64,000 bases of DNA from Saccoglossus kowalevskii (lineage: Eukaryota; Hemichordata; Enteropneusta; Harrimaniidae). A program made the position numbers and the translations under genes. Position 1 is the stretch's first letter; each line of letters starts with the position of its first letter. The DNA is taken from NCBI RefSeq assembly GCF_000003605.2, contig NW_003133344.1:948933-1012932 (forward strand), read 5' to 3'. This document shows, piece after piece, positions 12,721-25,983 of the stretch. The notes beneath the pieces were generated by a model that did no database searches, was not told the origin of the DNA, and saw nothing but the letters and a program-made list of their open reading frames with translations.

Positions 12721-15700
12721 TCTGACAGTATGTCAGTCACTCGTCCATTTCATTTTGAACCATGTACATTTCAGTCGTATTGGTAATTAATCTCCGATAA
12801 GATATTCATGCGACCATTCACTTTGAAAACTATCACCTGACTTTGACCAATTCTATTTTTTATACATTCGCGCATATTTGGTATCTTTCTATAACATTTG
12901 TAGAATGCATACGTACTTTCTGTTACGTCATCAAAGGCTTGATTAATATACAGTAATGATAATGGTGCAGTTAGTGATGGGGCAATCCGAATGCTGAATT
13001 ATGGGTAATACGAAGTGAATTCGACGCTGCGCAGTGCAGCACGCTTGATATACCATCGACAATAGTGCTTTCCTAAGTAACGTTGAACAGGAAATGATTC
13101 GACACCCCCAAGTGCGCTCGCCCTGCATCGATCGTTCCTCATATCGTGTTCAACCAAAATGAATAGTTTCAGCCCCCGCATTCTGGATGAAGATATATTT
13201 ATGAAAAGTCAACCTCATTTACGTCATTGATAACGTCCTTTTCAGTATTAAAACATGTGAGCATTCACAAGGGTGTGCGAATCGTGTAATGTTTATTATC
13301 GCATTCATTGAAAACTATATTTTTTTTTTGCTAATTAGTAATTACAACATCATAACGAACACTTGTGATCACGACGAATACATTTTGATGGACAGCCATT
13401 TTCTTATTGCCCGTTATACATTTGTGTTGCATCCACTAATATTTCCCCCACCATTATCACCAACTATTATCAGTTAACACAAAGCATAAATCAAAACAAG
13501 TTCGTGTTTTTTCATAATTTTCAATCGCTGTTGATTTTGCATTAAGCCATTGGACATAATTTATCATTTTAATATTTTCTGTAATTGCGGGATTGAATTT
13601 CATCTCACATTTAGTTGTGAAATCTATCCTCGTGTGAATGGGTAAAACGTCGGTAAGGTAATTGATGTAAAACAGAGATAAAACATGAACAATATAAACA
13701 TAGTTATACAAAAATACTATTAATCATTGACGCTATACAGTATACTGGCGACGCAATAGAGATTAACATCAGTAGATCAGATTGCGACTAGCAATAAATT
13801 AGACACGTTAGATGCAACGTATACGAGTTTCCCATTTTCCTATGTAATCGATGGGTTCCATCAAATAACACAAATTTTTCTTTGTTTAAATGGTGTGCAT
13901 TCGATCTTATTTAATATATACATGGGACCTGCGTATTTTTTAAACATTTGTAATCACTTTGCTCTATGCTGCAAACACAGGCGTGCGCTATCTTGCAGTT
14001 CCCCATCACATTGCATTGCTTCTGTTTTGGTAAATGCTTTGAATAGGGGGAACCATAAATGTTTCTACCTTCCGGCCAGATTTAAAAAGGGAAATATGTC
14101 TGAGCGAGCACTGGGAACTTTGTCTGTCGCGGATATGACATATTGTGAACTAATCTGGTGTTTTGTTCCTGACATCGGAGTAAACATCATCCACATGCTT
14201 ACTGTAGATAGTATTGTGTGCATGTATCAACAAGGGATGTACGAGTCACCACAACCATATGAATCATTTCGTGATGAGTAATACAATAAAAAAGGCAATT
14301 AATTTTTATTCTCAGTACAGACAATTGCCACAGTTTCAGCTCGATTTGCTGGTATTCCAAAAAGAGCAACAGCACAATAGTACAATTAATTTGTTTAGTT
14401 AATACCATTGTAGCATTATTGTCGTATTGCCTAATTTCCATTTAAACACAATCCCGGCAGTCATTCCTGCTTCCTGACCCTGATTCCTTGTGGAAATACT
14501 GTTATTGTCAGTAGAAATTGTCAACGTTCACAATAAGACTTGTATATGTTTTCTACCACGGGAATCATTATTGGATATTTTTGGTACGAAGGTACATTGC
14601 TTAGGGATTCGTAAGCGATAAATTGCAAAGCATACGTCGTCTTGCATGCTTATCGCCTAAAATACCTGGGTTAAATTGTTCTCACATATAGAAAAATAAT
14701 TCAGAAACACTTTAACGTTTTATTGTGCTTGAGTGGCCAGGAACATCAACTACGACTGATCAAGAAAATGTGGGAGAAATAAAGTACTTACTGAATGGTA
14801 TTGCTAATAAAAATAAAACAAAAATTATAAAAAAATGAGATAGATGGGGTTGAATACTAAAAGGGTCGGCGTGGAGGCCAAGGCCACATGAATAGACTTA
14901 TTCGCTAATGGGCACGATATGGGGAGGCTTGGTCATGGTCCGACGATGCTTGTGGTCGAGCAGATCATAACATAATAAACATAATGTAATTTTTATAGGA
15001 AGATGGACGATTTCCCGAAACTCCAAATTTGCAAAATATTATTAGAACTCGTGTGATTATTAATGTATTGGTTTCAGTGCCTTTCAATTGTCAAATTCAA
15101 AAAGACGGATGGTCACTAGTCACGACAAGGTACCATTCCTGTAGCTTAAATGAGGACTCCGTTTTGAGAAGTGCGCCCTCTCATCATTACGCCCTCAAAT
15201 GAGACTCACCAGGGGATGACGTATACACTGCAAGGATGTTGAGCCATATTTGCAAAATGTATCTTGCATTGTTTCAACTTCTTGCTAATACACACGTTTT
15301 AAAACAGTTGCGTTAGAAGTAATTTCACGATATTGGGGAAAGAACCTCTTTTTTATTGGCATGGGCAAATTGTTGAAAAGATTGAGAGGTTTGTCAATAC
15401 ATGGAGAAAAAACACAATGATGACGGTATCAGATCACATGGGAAGTGGCAGAGATGCAATATGTTTTGAGATGGCCGGTATGTCATATAATCCAGGCGTA
15501 TTATGTTGTAATTTCCCGAGTGTATTCACTTGCCCAATTGATATTTCATAATTGGAATGGGGCGCCAATGAGAGTAAAATGGAGTTAAAATACCATGAAT
15601 ACTATGCCAATATCCTGTTGTATATACAAGTCAGATTCCTTTGTCTGTCCAATTTATGCTATTCACATTAACCCACAATGCCTTGCGCCAATAGCTCTTA

Positions 15701-18700
15701 TCGCAAGTGGATTTTGAGATCTCGTTTCAGAGCGCGAGAGCCACGCGTCTTGTTTTTATCCACTGTCAAATAGTTATCCCATCCCATCGTGGTCACTGTT
15801 CTGATTACCATGTTCACATGATTCTCACTTTCAACGAGATCTCGGAGGTCTGGAGGTCTGGAACATATGATACGTAATAAACTACATTCTCCTGCGTCCA
15901 TGGAATAAAAAAAAGTATTTTAAATTTCGATTAAGTGTAAATAGATGTTTATCCGAGCCTACACAAGCGCATCTTGGCAACGAATGTACAAATAATCATC
16001 TGTAGGCATGTTGTTGCTACTAGTTACAGCATCCACTAAGGACGCTTTGTGAGTGATAATTGGAAATTCAGATCAATGATACGGCATGTTCACATTCCCC
16101 ACTTTTGAGTCGCGGATTCTGCAACTGTGATATGTACACCGGAAGTGCACAAATACAATAATTATGAGTGACAAAATAAGAGTAGTACATTAAAAATATT
16201 GAAATTCGCCGTATTTAGATTTGAATAATTCAGGAACACTCAATCAAAGATCTGTTAAATGCAATAACAAATTCAAATGAATAACTAGCAGTATTCCACC
16301 AACTAGAAATATACCAATATACCGCAATGTACCACATGGCACTCTCCAAGATTAACATTACACAAGCACGACATATGGAAAAGCACGTTAATAACATCTT
16401 ATAAGGGATTTTAAGTTTTGGGCCATAGAACGAGCATACTACACATATTAATATGCTAACGAAATGGACCTGGAACAAGTATTTTATATAATTCATGATA
16501 CAGGAATTAGCAACGCAAACATTATCTTGCTAGTAGGAATAGTGATTTTTTAACATAGCTGAAGCTTTGAGAAAAAGAATAACAAATGACCTCTATTTTT
16601 AACCCAGAATAAAAGATTTTAGCTACACTAACATTTTACATCATCAACGTAAAACGCCAATATATCACTTGACCATGCACACTACTCACATTTAAATTTT
16701 TCAAGGATGAAACAAAATATATCGGTATTGTTTTATGAATTAACATTAATAACTATTAATCAATCATATTGAATTCACTGATAATATATAATTTTCAGTA
16801 AAGAGAAAAAAGCGGCGCAGCTCAATCAAAACAGACGTCCACTCCACCGTTTGACCCCGCGGGCAGCGAATGAATACTGCAGAATAATGCAAACGGATCG
16901 TTGAAAGGAAGATGTTGACTCAGATGTAAAGTGAAATACCGATTCCCCTCTGGCTAAGGCGTGGTGGAAACAGGAACCCCATATTGTAACATTTATTCTG
17001 TGTGACCAGGAACCGCTACATGTATCTCAATCGCACAGTGTATCTCATTTGCATACACACATTTGTTATTCGCAATTGTCGTCGAGCCGAATAACAGAAC
17101 TCCTGTGCTAGTCGTTGCATCCATATCGTATCGAACTCTGCTGGTATACGCGCACATTGTTTTCTTAATTTCACGTGCAATTCTTGCGAGCGAACCTGTA
17201 ATCGAATACAGGTGGCTGCCTTACGTTTGGGCCCCCTAACATGGCGCAAATGCCAACTCTCGTTTTGTATGATGGGTAATTAAGATTATTGAGTTGAGGC
17301 AAATAGAGTAAATGTTCTGTCAATCAGCATGAATGTTGAGAGCCACAGTGGACCTGGACATGTTAGTTAACAGTTCAAATACTAGTAAGACTAGTCTGTG
17401 TCTTTGAAGTGAGTACCAATCAGAGAATCATTCAAGTCGGGGAAAACACTGGATTTTAAAGTAACACAACCGCAGTGGTTGAAGTGTAAAATAGATTTTG
17501 TTCATTTCAAATTCAGACCACGGTGCAATTTTATAGAGCGTTTTTTTTTTAACTTTATCGACACAATACTTCCTCAGTCGCTCGTAAGAAACAGCAGTTT
17601 CAGGTTTTTTGACGAGATCGCCGTGAGAAATTACCCGAGTTTATGAAGCTACCTCGCGTAACTGCTTCGTGAACGACCTCCCTTCATTTGAGCAGCTAGG
17701 TTTGCTGAAATAAAGAGCACATTCGACGTATCGTTCAATGGCACGAGAGGCTTATTGCTATTATACCTCGCAGATTGAAATATCATTGTCGGAGATGGCG
17801 TAGTAAGATGCACGTAAAATGCATACAACACGTCATGATAGAAAAGCTACTGATATCTTCTCGGACAATAACATATGGAGGATTTGAAATTCCAATTTCA
17901 CATATAATACGTAGTAGAAAACACTTCACATTTCCTAATAGTATGACTACAAAGTGAAAACATCGCGTGAAACGTAAATGTATATCATGCGATTCAAAGC
18001 AGTTAAACATGTTTTGTGATAGTCGTCGTCAGCCGACACTTCTAATAATTTTAAAGCTAAAATTAGTTTTCTCTCTGAAAAAAAACAGAGCAGCTCGGTT
18101 GTTGATTCGCCATATGTGCAATAATAACTAATTTTAAAAAAAAGAACGGGCTGTAAAATCTAACGTAATGGCGTTAACGTTTTTATATGCTGTTGTTTTA
18201 CATGTACAAACGTGACTTTGTTTTGTATTTGTACACACTTCTATCAGGTATACTATGTGAACCCGATTACTTATTCCGGTGTCAGAAATTAAAGAATAAA
18301 AGAGACAACGTATGTTATAAATGTATCGACTAAGAATGCGCGCGATGACGTACAACACCCAGCTGTGAGTACTGTCACAATCAAACAAATAGCTGAAAGG
18401 TCGACATTGTTGATACCTTTCGCCCTCTCTCACACGTACACAAATATTTCTTTCTTTTTTAGAACGAACCGAGTATCATTGCTAGTATAACAAATATGTT
18501 AATGGACTTCTTGGATTTATGACAATACACGTGGATCTCACGGTAACAGCGAAGGGGTCACGAGATCTGGAAAAAATTGTAGTTTATTCCAATTAAATTT
18601 AGAGAGAGGGGGGACACAGAGGGTGTGAACAGTATATCTACCATTGCTGAAAAAACAACTACAAAATGCAACACGGTATGAAATGCGATTCTGAATTAAT

Positions 18701-21700
18701 CTCTGGCCGTCGAATTATAATAAATGTACAACCGTGTCAATATTCTGTATGATATTTGATACGTATTTGTTGTGAGTGAGGGAAATAAAAAACTACGTTT
18801 CCGTTACCATCTATAAGAATATTGGTGTTACACCTCAACGTTCACAAGGATCGATAACCATAAAACACACACATACACACTGCCGACTGAGATATTAAAT
18901 GTGTATAATAATAAACTTGAAAGAGAGATCGCACTCCATTACATGTTGCTTTATGAGCAAAATCATCGATTTGACGGAGCCATAAATCATCAGAAATACA
19001 ACCGTTCACTCAGTGTCTCAGTCAGATTCCCCCGACGGACATTCCGTAATATTCATATTCATTTTAAAATACTGAGAGCGCGTTTCCTATTTTTAACGAG
19101 AAAATACATATTATTAAAAATTAAATAGTTTATTTGCAGTGTACGGCCATTGACTATATATACCATGAGAACAACCTTGTTTGTCGAGTAGGAAAGCTCA
19201 GTACTTAAATCCTATATTAAAAAAATGACACGGAATTATTTAACTTAAATGTGTACGTACATAACATGGGTAACGGTATAGTACATAGCTTCGCTTGTAC
19301 ATGGTATGTGATTTATGTACAAGGGTTGGAGTCGGTCAAAACAAGCCTAACTATTGGTATGTGTTGTCAGACCATTCCCTACTTTTTAATATTCATCCAT
19401 ATGAGGCACATCCATATATTAATTAATATGTTTGGCATTATGTCTTTTGAATAGAATTAAACTAAATTGGATCTGTGATTATCAATAATAAATTGATACA
19501 TATACGTAATTCTTACTAAATTAACTTAATCGGTAGATTTATCTTGTTGAATTAAATGATTAATATTATTATAATATTCGATTATATTTTCATTGCATCA
19601 TCGCTTTTGTAAACGTTTATTGGATATAATGTTCGTCTTTTCCTTGTAATGATTTGTGTAATCGTTTTGTATTGCCACATTTGACGTGCGCACAAATCAT
19701 TATCGAACAAAATGACAACATATACGTCATTCTGCTAACAACGTAAATGATATTACATTACATATAGCTACGTATATCGATGCTCATTTTCTAAAACTGG
19801 TATTCGCGTGGGGGGAGTAGAAGAAATCTGAAGACCAGAATTGTATTGTTCGCATTTTTTTATAAGGCGTTTAGTTGCAGTCCACGCGAAGGATGCAACG
19901 GCACCCCGACCCACACCCAACCACCACCCCACTCAAATAACACCACATATTGATCTTACTACAAATGAAGACTGCTCATAGGTGGAGCTATATTTGTACT
20001 TCCGATCTCTGTGATAATACCGTTAATTGCGGAAACCGCTATTCAAACCACGCTTGATGAATGGAAAGAAGATTGAACAGGAATACGTGATGCCAAAGCG
20101 AATAATCTGATTAAATCGTCGGCTGTATCGAAATCGAAAAGTCAATGACCTCCAAAATGAAGCACAATGAGGGAATCTGAAACCCCCCAAATCAAGGTAT
20201 AATACTATATAATTAAATTAGAAAACCTGACGATTTTTGTCCATTATCGAGACATTTGCGATAGACTCTCCCTAGAGACAGGTGGGTTAGCTGTGAAACA
20301 CGTCTAGTGCACGTCGAGTGGACAATTAAAACGAACCACCGAGACAGCAACTCTTGTCAAGTGCGTCATCACGTAACTCAATTTCAGCAGCTCTGAATAA
20401 AGTCATAGAAAACGCGTTATAGAGGGGGGGGGGTCTTTTATACATATATGTGAAACTCGATGGTAAATGCCTAATACATACGCTTCAATGCGTCGCCTTC
20501 TTCAGTTCAATTAGTGTTGTATAATTATATATCTATATATTTATTATTATTTACATAGTAATTTGATGGAACAATAAGTCACTGGTTGTACTAGTTTAGC
20601 CTCGGGTGGAACAAGAAACATAATGTACCCGATGGCTGATCAATGTGTTCTCTTGTATTTCCATGTGTAATTTGCTCGTAGCTAGCAATCGATACCGACG
20701 AGTTCCGTTTCGACCCTTAGGTAGGGCAATGTCACTGTGGTCGGATCATGTAAACGCAGTTATTGTGATGTTAATAGTGGTGCCCTACTAGTATCATTTA
20801 ATTACAACAAGCACGTGCACCACCTTGAATCATTCACACATACACTGGATTCTGTAATCGTTATATCCACAAAAACTATAAATTTTCAAACCTTTTAATT
20901 TTCCCGAAAAAAAACCATCAGATACCCTGCCTGTATATATCTTTCATGATATCCACAGAATGTGTGTTAATTTTGCTTTGGTGGTTGAGCTACATATTAT
21001 TTTCAGTGTCAATTTCACAAGGGTGTATATTATTCACAGTTCGTACACTGGAAACGCTGCTTACTATCTACTTGACCAGGGCGTGGAGGGACGGGAATGA
21101 TATGAGATAACTTTTGCCTATGAACAGCTGACAGTGTAAACTAGTCTAAATATGTTCGGAACTCCAGTCTGTCGTAATGATCGTTCCCGACTTCTTCTAA
21201 ATTCTAAATCCAAGCATGAATAAATTACGATCATTAGTGTCTGTCGAGACGTAAAACAAATGTAGAAAAGAATTGTCATTTAATTCACACGCGTGGAGAA
21301 AATAGATGATACACGTGCCGTTCACATAACAGTGGTTTAACTTCGTATGTGTATTTCCATTAAACATCGAGCCGTCCAATGTACATACTCGTTCAATCTG
21401 CTTACTCTACGTAAAATCAAATGTTACTTTTCGCTCATGCACGTTGATCATATATTTCAAAAGCGTATTTTTCAAACATTAACTCACGTTCGCCGTATAA
21501 AATACGTTGAAAAACTGAAATTCATCGCTCTGCGAGCTTCCCGTTTATGGATAACAACTGACCCCCGTTACAAATAGTGTTCGCCCCGAGCAATATTGAT
21601 TGCGTACGACGTTATTATTCGGGTTCTGTGGTAACGCCTGTGGCCAGTGCATGACATTATAGTTTTTAATATTTCAACACAACAGTAGGAGGGGCTACGA

Positions 21701-21756
21701 GGCCAGTAATAAAAGTGGCAGGGCCACAGCGATTTACGTAGTTAAGATTCACAATC
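12721..21756. other. Non-coding stretch
   Basis: A long AT-rich stretch with many stops. The 128-codon frame at 13895-14281 has no family features. I found no RNA gene or clear mobile element. Confidence 0.55.
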
Positions 21757-21945
21757 GCGCATGCGTGAAGCATATTTCCGTAGGTGAGGTAAGCGTTTAT
21801 AGGGAGCCGAGCGACGCAGTTAGGTCAGTCGGGCGTACCTATCACTACATATCACATCATAATATATTGACTGCACCCGTTGTTTTAATCTCCGACCAGG
21901 CGATTTTCTACTCTTTTAAACTTGGTTTGACATTAGCTGGTAAGT
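21757..21945 (+). promoter_or_regulatory. Possible promoter and untranslated first exon
   Basis: This lies in a locally more CpG-rich stretch. CGCGCATGCGT at about 21757 resembles an NRF-1 site. TCAGTC at 21825-21830 resembles an initiator. CTG|GTAAGTGTG gives a strong donor with GT at 21940-21941. An untranslated exon of about 113 bases ending there could splice to the acceptor at 25951 of the peptide gene. This link is inference; only the motifs are seen. Confidence 0.22.
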
Positions 21946-23878
21946 GTGTTTCGCTATATTGCTTTGATTTTTGCGTGCAGAATCGTTTTTAAAAACCCAC
22001 CTGAAAAACAAATTATTCTGCGTAAATTCTTTTTTTTTTCAATTTTCCCAGCGATCGCTGTACCTCGGCGTTTCTCTGTATTTTGATTAATCAAAAACGG
22101 TTGAAGAGGCAAAACCCGATTCATTGTGTGCTTACAAAATTCGCTTTATGTTGTCAGGGAACAAACACTTTGAGCGATTAGTTTCAGGATTTTTAGCTGA
22201 ATGAACAAATTGAACTCATTTTTTTTTGGTTGACGCTAAGGCGATTATACAGTTTAGTTCTACTCCCTATTGGGTCGTATTTACATGCCTTGAAAACTAT
22301 AATTGAAGAACACAGACACCAGAATGACAGCGTACAATTCTCACTTCTCGACAAAACTACGTAGTTTTTTGTCTCCAGGCCGGCTGCGACAATTTGTTAT
22401 TTGTTTCACCGAGCAAAAATAGTATCATCTGACGGGGTTTCTGCGGCTTACGTACGTACTTTCAGAACATGATGGTTCTCGTATGGATAAAATAAAGCGG
22501 CAACATAGGGAGATGAAACGATCTTAGCGGGAAAGTAGTCCACCGATACGTGAATTGGCAGGTGAAACACGGACAGCTAGAGCAGAGGTTTCTCGCATTG
22601 CAACAACACTCTATTACCATGAATGTCTATATGAATGCACTGCGATTCTAATCACTGTCCGCGAATGGGTTAATTAATACTGAAAAGCGTAATCTATATA
22701 TGTATAAAGCGAAACTTGTGAAAAGCAGTGGGGACGTTTAATTATTAGTTCATACATTGCAGTGTCGTTTTAGGCATGTATCGCTACTAACACTCATCAC
22801 AGAGCTAGCGCTAACCTTTTTTCAAAACGTTTTCACGCTAGTTAATGGGACTCGGAGTCTCACTTCAGCTGTCAGAAAATCTTTCTCTAGATTCACACAA
22901 TTCGTATTATCAAAATGTATAGCACCTGGGACAACGAGCAAAATATTTACTGTATCATGGCTTGTGTTTTGTTGATTTACATAAAGACTACACGAATTGT
23001 TTGCAGACCTCTGTCTGTCTGGGCCCCGTACCACTGTCTTTCCTCAGAGGCAAAATCCATGCATAGATAGATTTTGTTTTAAAGATTTATACCGCGTGGG
23101 TTTACTTTTCTGTTTGAAAAGTGTGTCTGCTGCGAAGCGATAAGCTGTAAAATACCCGGGGACGGTTCACTTTCCCGTTTGTTTTATCTTGAATTACTCG
23201 GCAATGATTCTGCATTAATAAAAACTATAGTCATACGTGCCAGACATATCCGATCACGGCACAACATATTTTAGCCTACTCTTCAACTTTCGTGGAATAT
23301 TTTGCTTTTCATCGAGAATTCATTAAAAAAAACGGCTAACAGCGTATTTCTCTTCGGAAAACATAGAACAATAAGACCAAACTTAAGAATATCGCAGATA
23401 TTTTTTCTTGATTATATTCGGCGGGGAAGATATAATAGGACTGGAATTACCTCATTTAATGATGCCATGAAAATTTGCATAGTAATGAATCCACGCATGT
23501 TCGTATTAACTTTGACAGACGTTGAAAAATGAAAACGACATGGAAATTATCCGTCAAATGGGAGAGCACTGTAGAGGGCAATACTATGACAATAATGTTT
23601 AAACTTGTCAAATCTAGGAAAAATACGACAAAAATAGAAAAGAGACTCATTTTCGCTCCATTCCATTCTTGTAGATGAACATTCGAAGCACTTATGCTTG
23701 AACATTTATTAATAATTACCAACCAACCATTTAAGTTCGAACATTTATTAAAGTTTACACTCGAATCTGTTATGCATTAACATGCAAACATTTTTTGTGA
23801 AATTAACGCCGAGATTTATATGAATCTGATTTGGCGTCAGGAAACAGATGGAACTATAATTACGAGTAGTCACAATCA

Positions 23879-23886
23879 TGACGTCA
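23879..23886. promoter_or_regulatory. Palindromic CRE (TGACGTCA)
   Basis: Exact octamer about 2.1 kb upstream of the peptide start codon, with ACGACGTAAA following within 10 bases and an inverted CCAAT box (GATTGGTTGCC) about 50 bases on. It could be a distal element of the peptide gene or lie in its first intron. Confidence 0.4.
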
Positions 23887-24216
23887 GTAAAACGACGTAA
23901 ATAGAAACAAACGCGTCGAAAGCATAGATGTGATTGGTTGCCAGAGGCTTGGGAGGTGTCCAAACATATGGATAGGAAATTTCGCGAAACACGACACTCA
24001 CGGTATTTTTAACAGTTGCGTCTTCCACCCATATCATCCTGATACATTTACAACTTCAATCTAATTATAAATCATACGAAACCTAACATTAACATAGTAG
24101 CTTCTGTCGAGGTATGCAACTTGAGCGATCCATCCACGGCACGCTCTGACTGAACATTCATGTGTACTCGCCGAAGAAAAAACTGAACACTTGGAAACGG
24201 ATCAACATCTACTTAA

Positions 24217-24231
24217 CACACACACACACGT
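24217..24231. repeat. (CA)n microsatellite
   Basis: Short CA run about 1.75 kb upstream of the peptide gene. Confidence 0.7.
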
Positions 24232-25697
24232 TGGATACAACTACTTGCAAAGGACACCATTTCGACTTTCAATATTAAAATAAACAGTCCATTGTCGGTG
24301 CTGAAAATAGATTGCAAATATTCTTTAAAGAAGACAGTTACAAGTACTTTGTTCTTATTGGAATTCCTCTTTGATAACCGGAAGACTGTCATTTCAGTAT
24401 TTTGTGTTAATCACAGCGGCGTAGATGACAATGCGCGTTTTGCTTTAATATAGTCATCTTCAGAGTTATACGCGTGATATATTAAAATTCATTTGTAGTA
24501 TTGAATATTAGAATTAAGTTTAGAATTATTTAATTATTTTCGAAAATATACAAATGCAAACTTTTAGGTAAAAGCTTTGGTCGCTTCCCGTTGAGATTGA
24601 ATTAGTTTATAAAATCGTGACGGTCTTAACAATACACTCCGTTCCATACAGTTCTTAACGAGAGGCCACGCGGATTACGATAATATAATATAAGAAATTT
24701 CGCCGGTAATCAGTTTAAATTTTTAAATCGCAATTGTATATATAACAAATCCGTTGATATGCTTCAAAAGTTTTGCAATTGCCTCTGTGATGCGTGGCAT
24801 ATTTGGAAGATTTTGTGTAACAGATGCATGTCCGTGAGGATTTTACTTAGCTACGGTTGGGATGTGATAGAAACAAAAATAAGCCTCTGGTAATCTGACA
24901 GACACCTGGAATAACGGCCATTGTACTGACAAACAAATCCGGTCTTAAGATAAATGCAAGACGCAACGAGATTAGGCATATTATTCATTCATTTTTTCTT
25001 TGAAAAACAAACGAACTGCATGATGGGAACTATAGGTAATTCTTTTATTTTCACTCCATTTGAACAGATTATTACAGTTACTCATGGAACAACTGTTGAG
25101 TATCTCGCGCTGAGCCATACATACACTGAAATGTACATAAAAAAGAAGAAATATGATCGCAGTTACTAACGCGTGATCACTGTCAGATTTACGTCACGGT
25201 CGACAGTATTTCCCATTCAGAACATTTGAGGTAAATGACGGGTTATTCAAAAACTGAGTTTGACAAAATCGTGTACACATATGTACAGTATGACTTCAAA
25301 TGCTACCGCAGCGGGCGCAAGTTATTATATTGTAAATCGTGACGTTTAATCTCGGTAAGAGACATGCACACCTGAACTACGATGACAAGTAATATTCCCA
25401 GTCCACCGCCACTCAGCGATGACGCGCGAGTAATGCATTTCCGGCATTTAAGGAAATTGGTAACCATATTGGGGCACTATGATGCATTTTTTAATTGAAG
25501 TCATTATACAAATGACGGACATTTTCCCATTCACATGTGTTTATGCGCACTGACCAACACAGCCAAATTTTGTTCAAATCCTTCTTACAATGCGCTTACA
25601 CAAGCCGGCTTTGATGATATTCACACTATCTTCAGTATCTGCCTGTATCGTCTCGCGGAAGTATGAGGCTCGTGAGCATGGTTTTACTCTTGCTGAG

Positions 25698-25760
25698 TGA
25701 CGTAATTCACTAGCGCTCGCGCGAGACCGTAAACTATTTTATATTATATATATTTTCAGT
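25698..25760 (+). promoter_or_regulatory. Candidate proximal promoter of the peptide gene (CRE-like site plus TATA-like run)
   Basis: TGACGTAA at 25698-25705 is a one-base variant of the cAMP response element. It is followed by a CpG-rich patch (ctagcgctcgcgcgagacc) and an AT-rich TATA-like run at about 25735-25753, then TTCAGT resembling an initiator at 25755-25760. An ETS-like atttccgg lies further up near 25437. CRE and TATA are common in neuroendocrine peptide genes. However, the TATA-to-initiator spacing is short, and TTTTCAG could instead be a splice acceptor, so this is tentative. Confidence 0.3.
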
Positions 25761-25880
25761 TTGAATAACCAAAATAATGTTCAATATTATATATTCGCAA
25801 TGGGCATTCAAAAAAATGAAAATAGAATAATTGATAAAACGGTGTGTAGTCTTTTATAGTCGGGACAAGTTAACCCGCCC

Positions 25881-25927
25881 AATAAATACAATACAATTCC
25901 ATGCAATACAATACAATACAATACAAC
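25881..25927 (+). repeat. (ATACA)n pentanucleotide repeat
   Basis: An imperfect run of the pentamer AATAC/ATACA lies directly before the polypyrimidine tract of the acceptor at 25951. If the acceptor is used, the repeat is intronic, next to the branch-point region; otherwise it is in the 5' untranslated leader. Confidence 0.7.
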
Positions 25928-25930
25928 AAT

Positions 25931-25952
25931 GTTTCTGTTCTTATTTTGCAGC
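25931..25952 (+). other. 3' splice site upstream of the peptide start codon
   Basis: A pyrimidine-rich run (gtttctgttcttattttg) ends in CAG at 25949-25951, followed by a purine-containing 5' leader (CAACAACAACA) and then ATG at 25984. This is a good consensus acceptor and implies that the peptide's coding exon begins at 25952 and that at least one untranslated exon lies upstream. It also explains why the open frame continuing to the left should not be read as protein. Confidence 0.55.
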
Positions 25953-25983
25953 TCATATCCTCAAATCAACAACAACAACAGTC

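Larger units (their letters stand above)
21946..25697. other. Upstream region or possible first intron of the peptide gene
   Basis: No exon can be supported. It holds one palindromic CRE at 23879 and a CA microsatellite at 24217. If the donor at 21940 and the acceptor at 25951 are joined, this is a single 4-kb intron. Confidence 0.4.

Noticed and set aside
13895-14281. 128-codon open frame on the + strand
   Set aside because: No recognisable domain, no splice context and Cys/His scattered at random; frames of this length are expected by chance in 64 kb.
15698-15901. 67-codon minus-strand frame with plausible composition
   Set aside because: No homology that I recognise, no splice sites at sensible places; too short to call.
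25831-25983. In-frame extension of the peptide precursor upstream of the ATG at 25984
   Set aside because: It has no ATG start, crosses the ATACA repeat and a strong splice acceptor, and would bury the signal peptide inside the protein.
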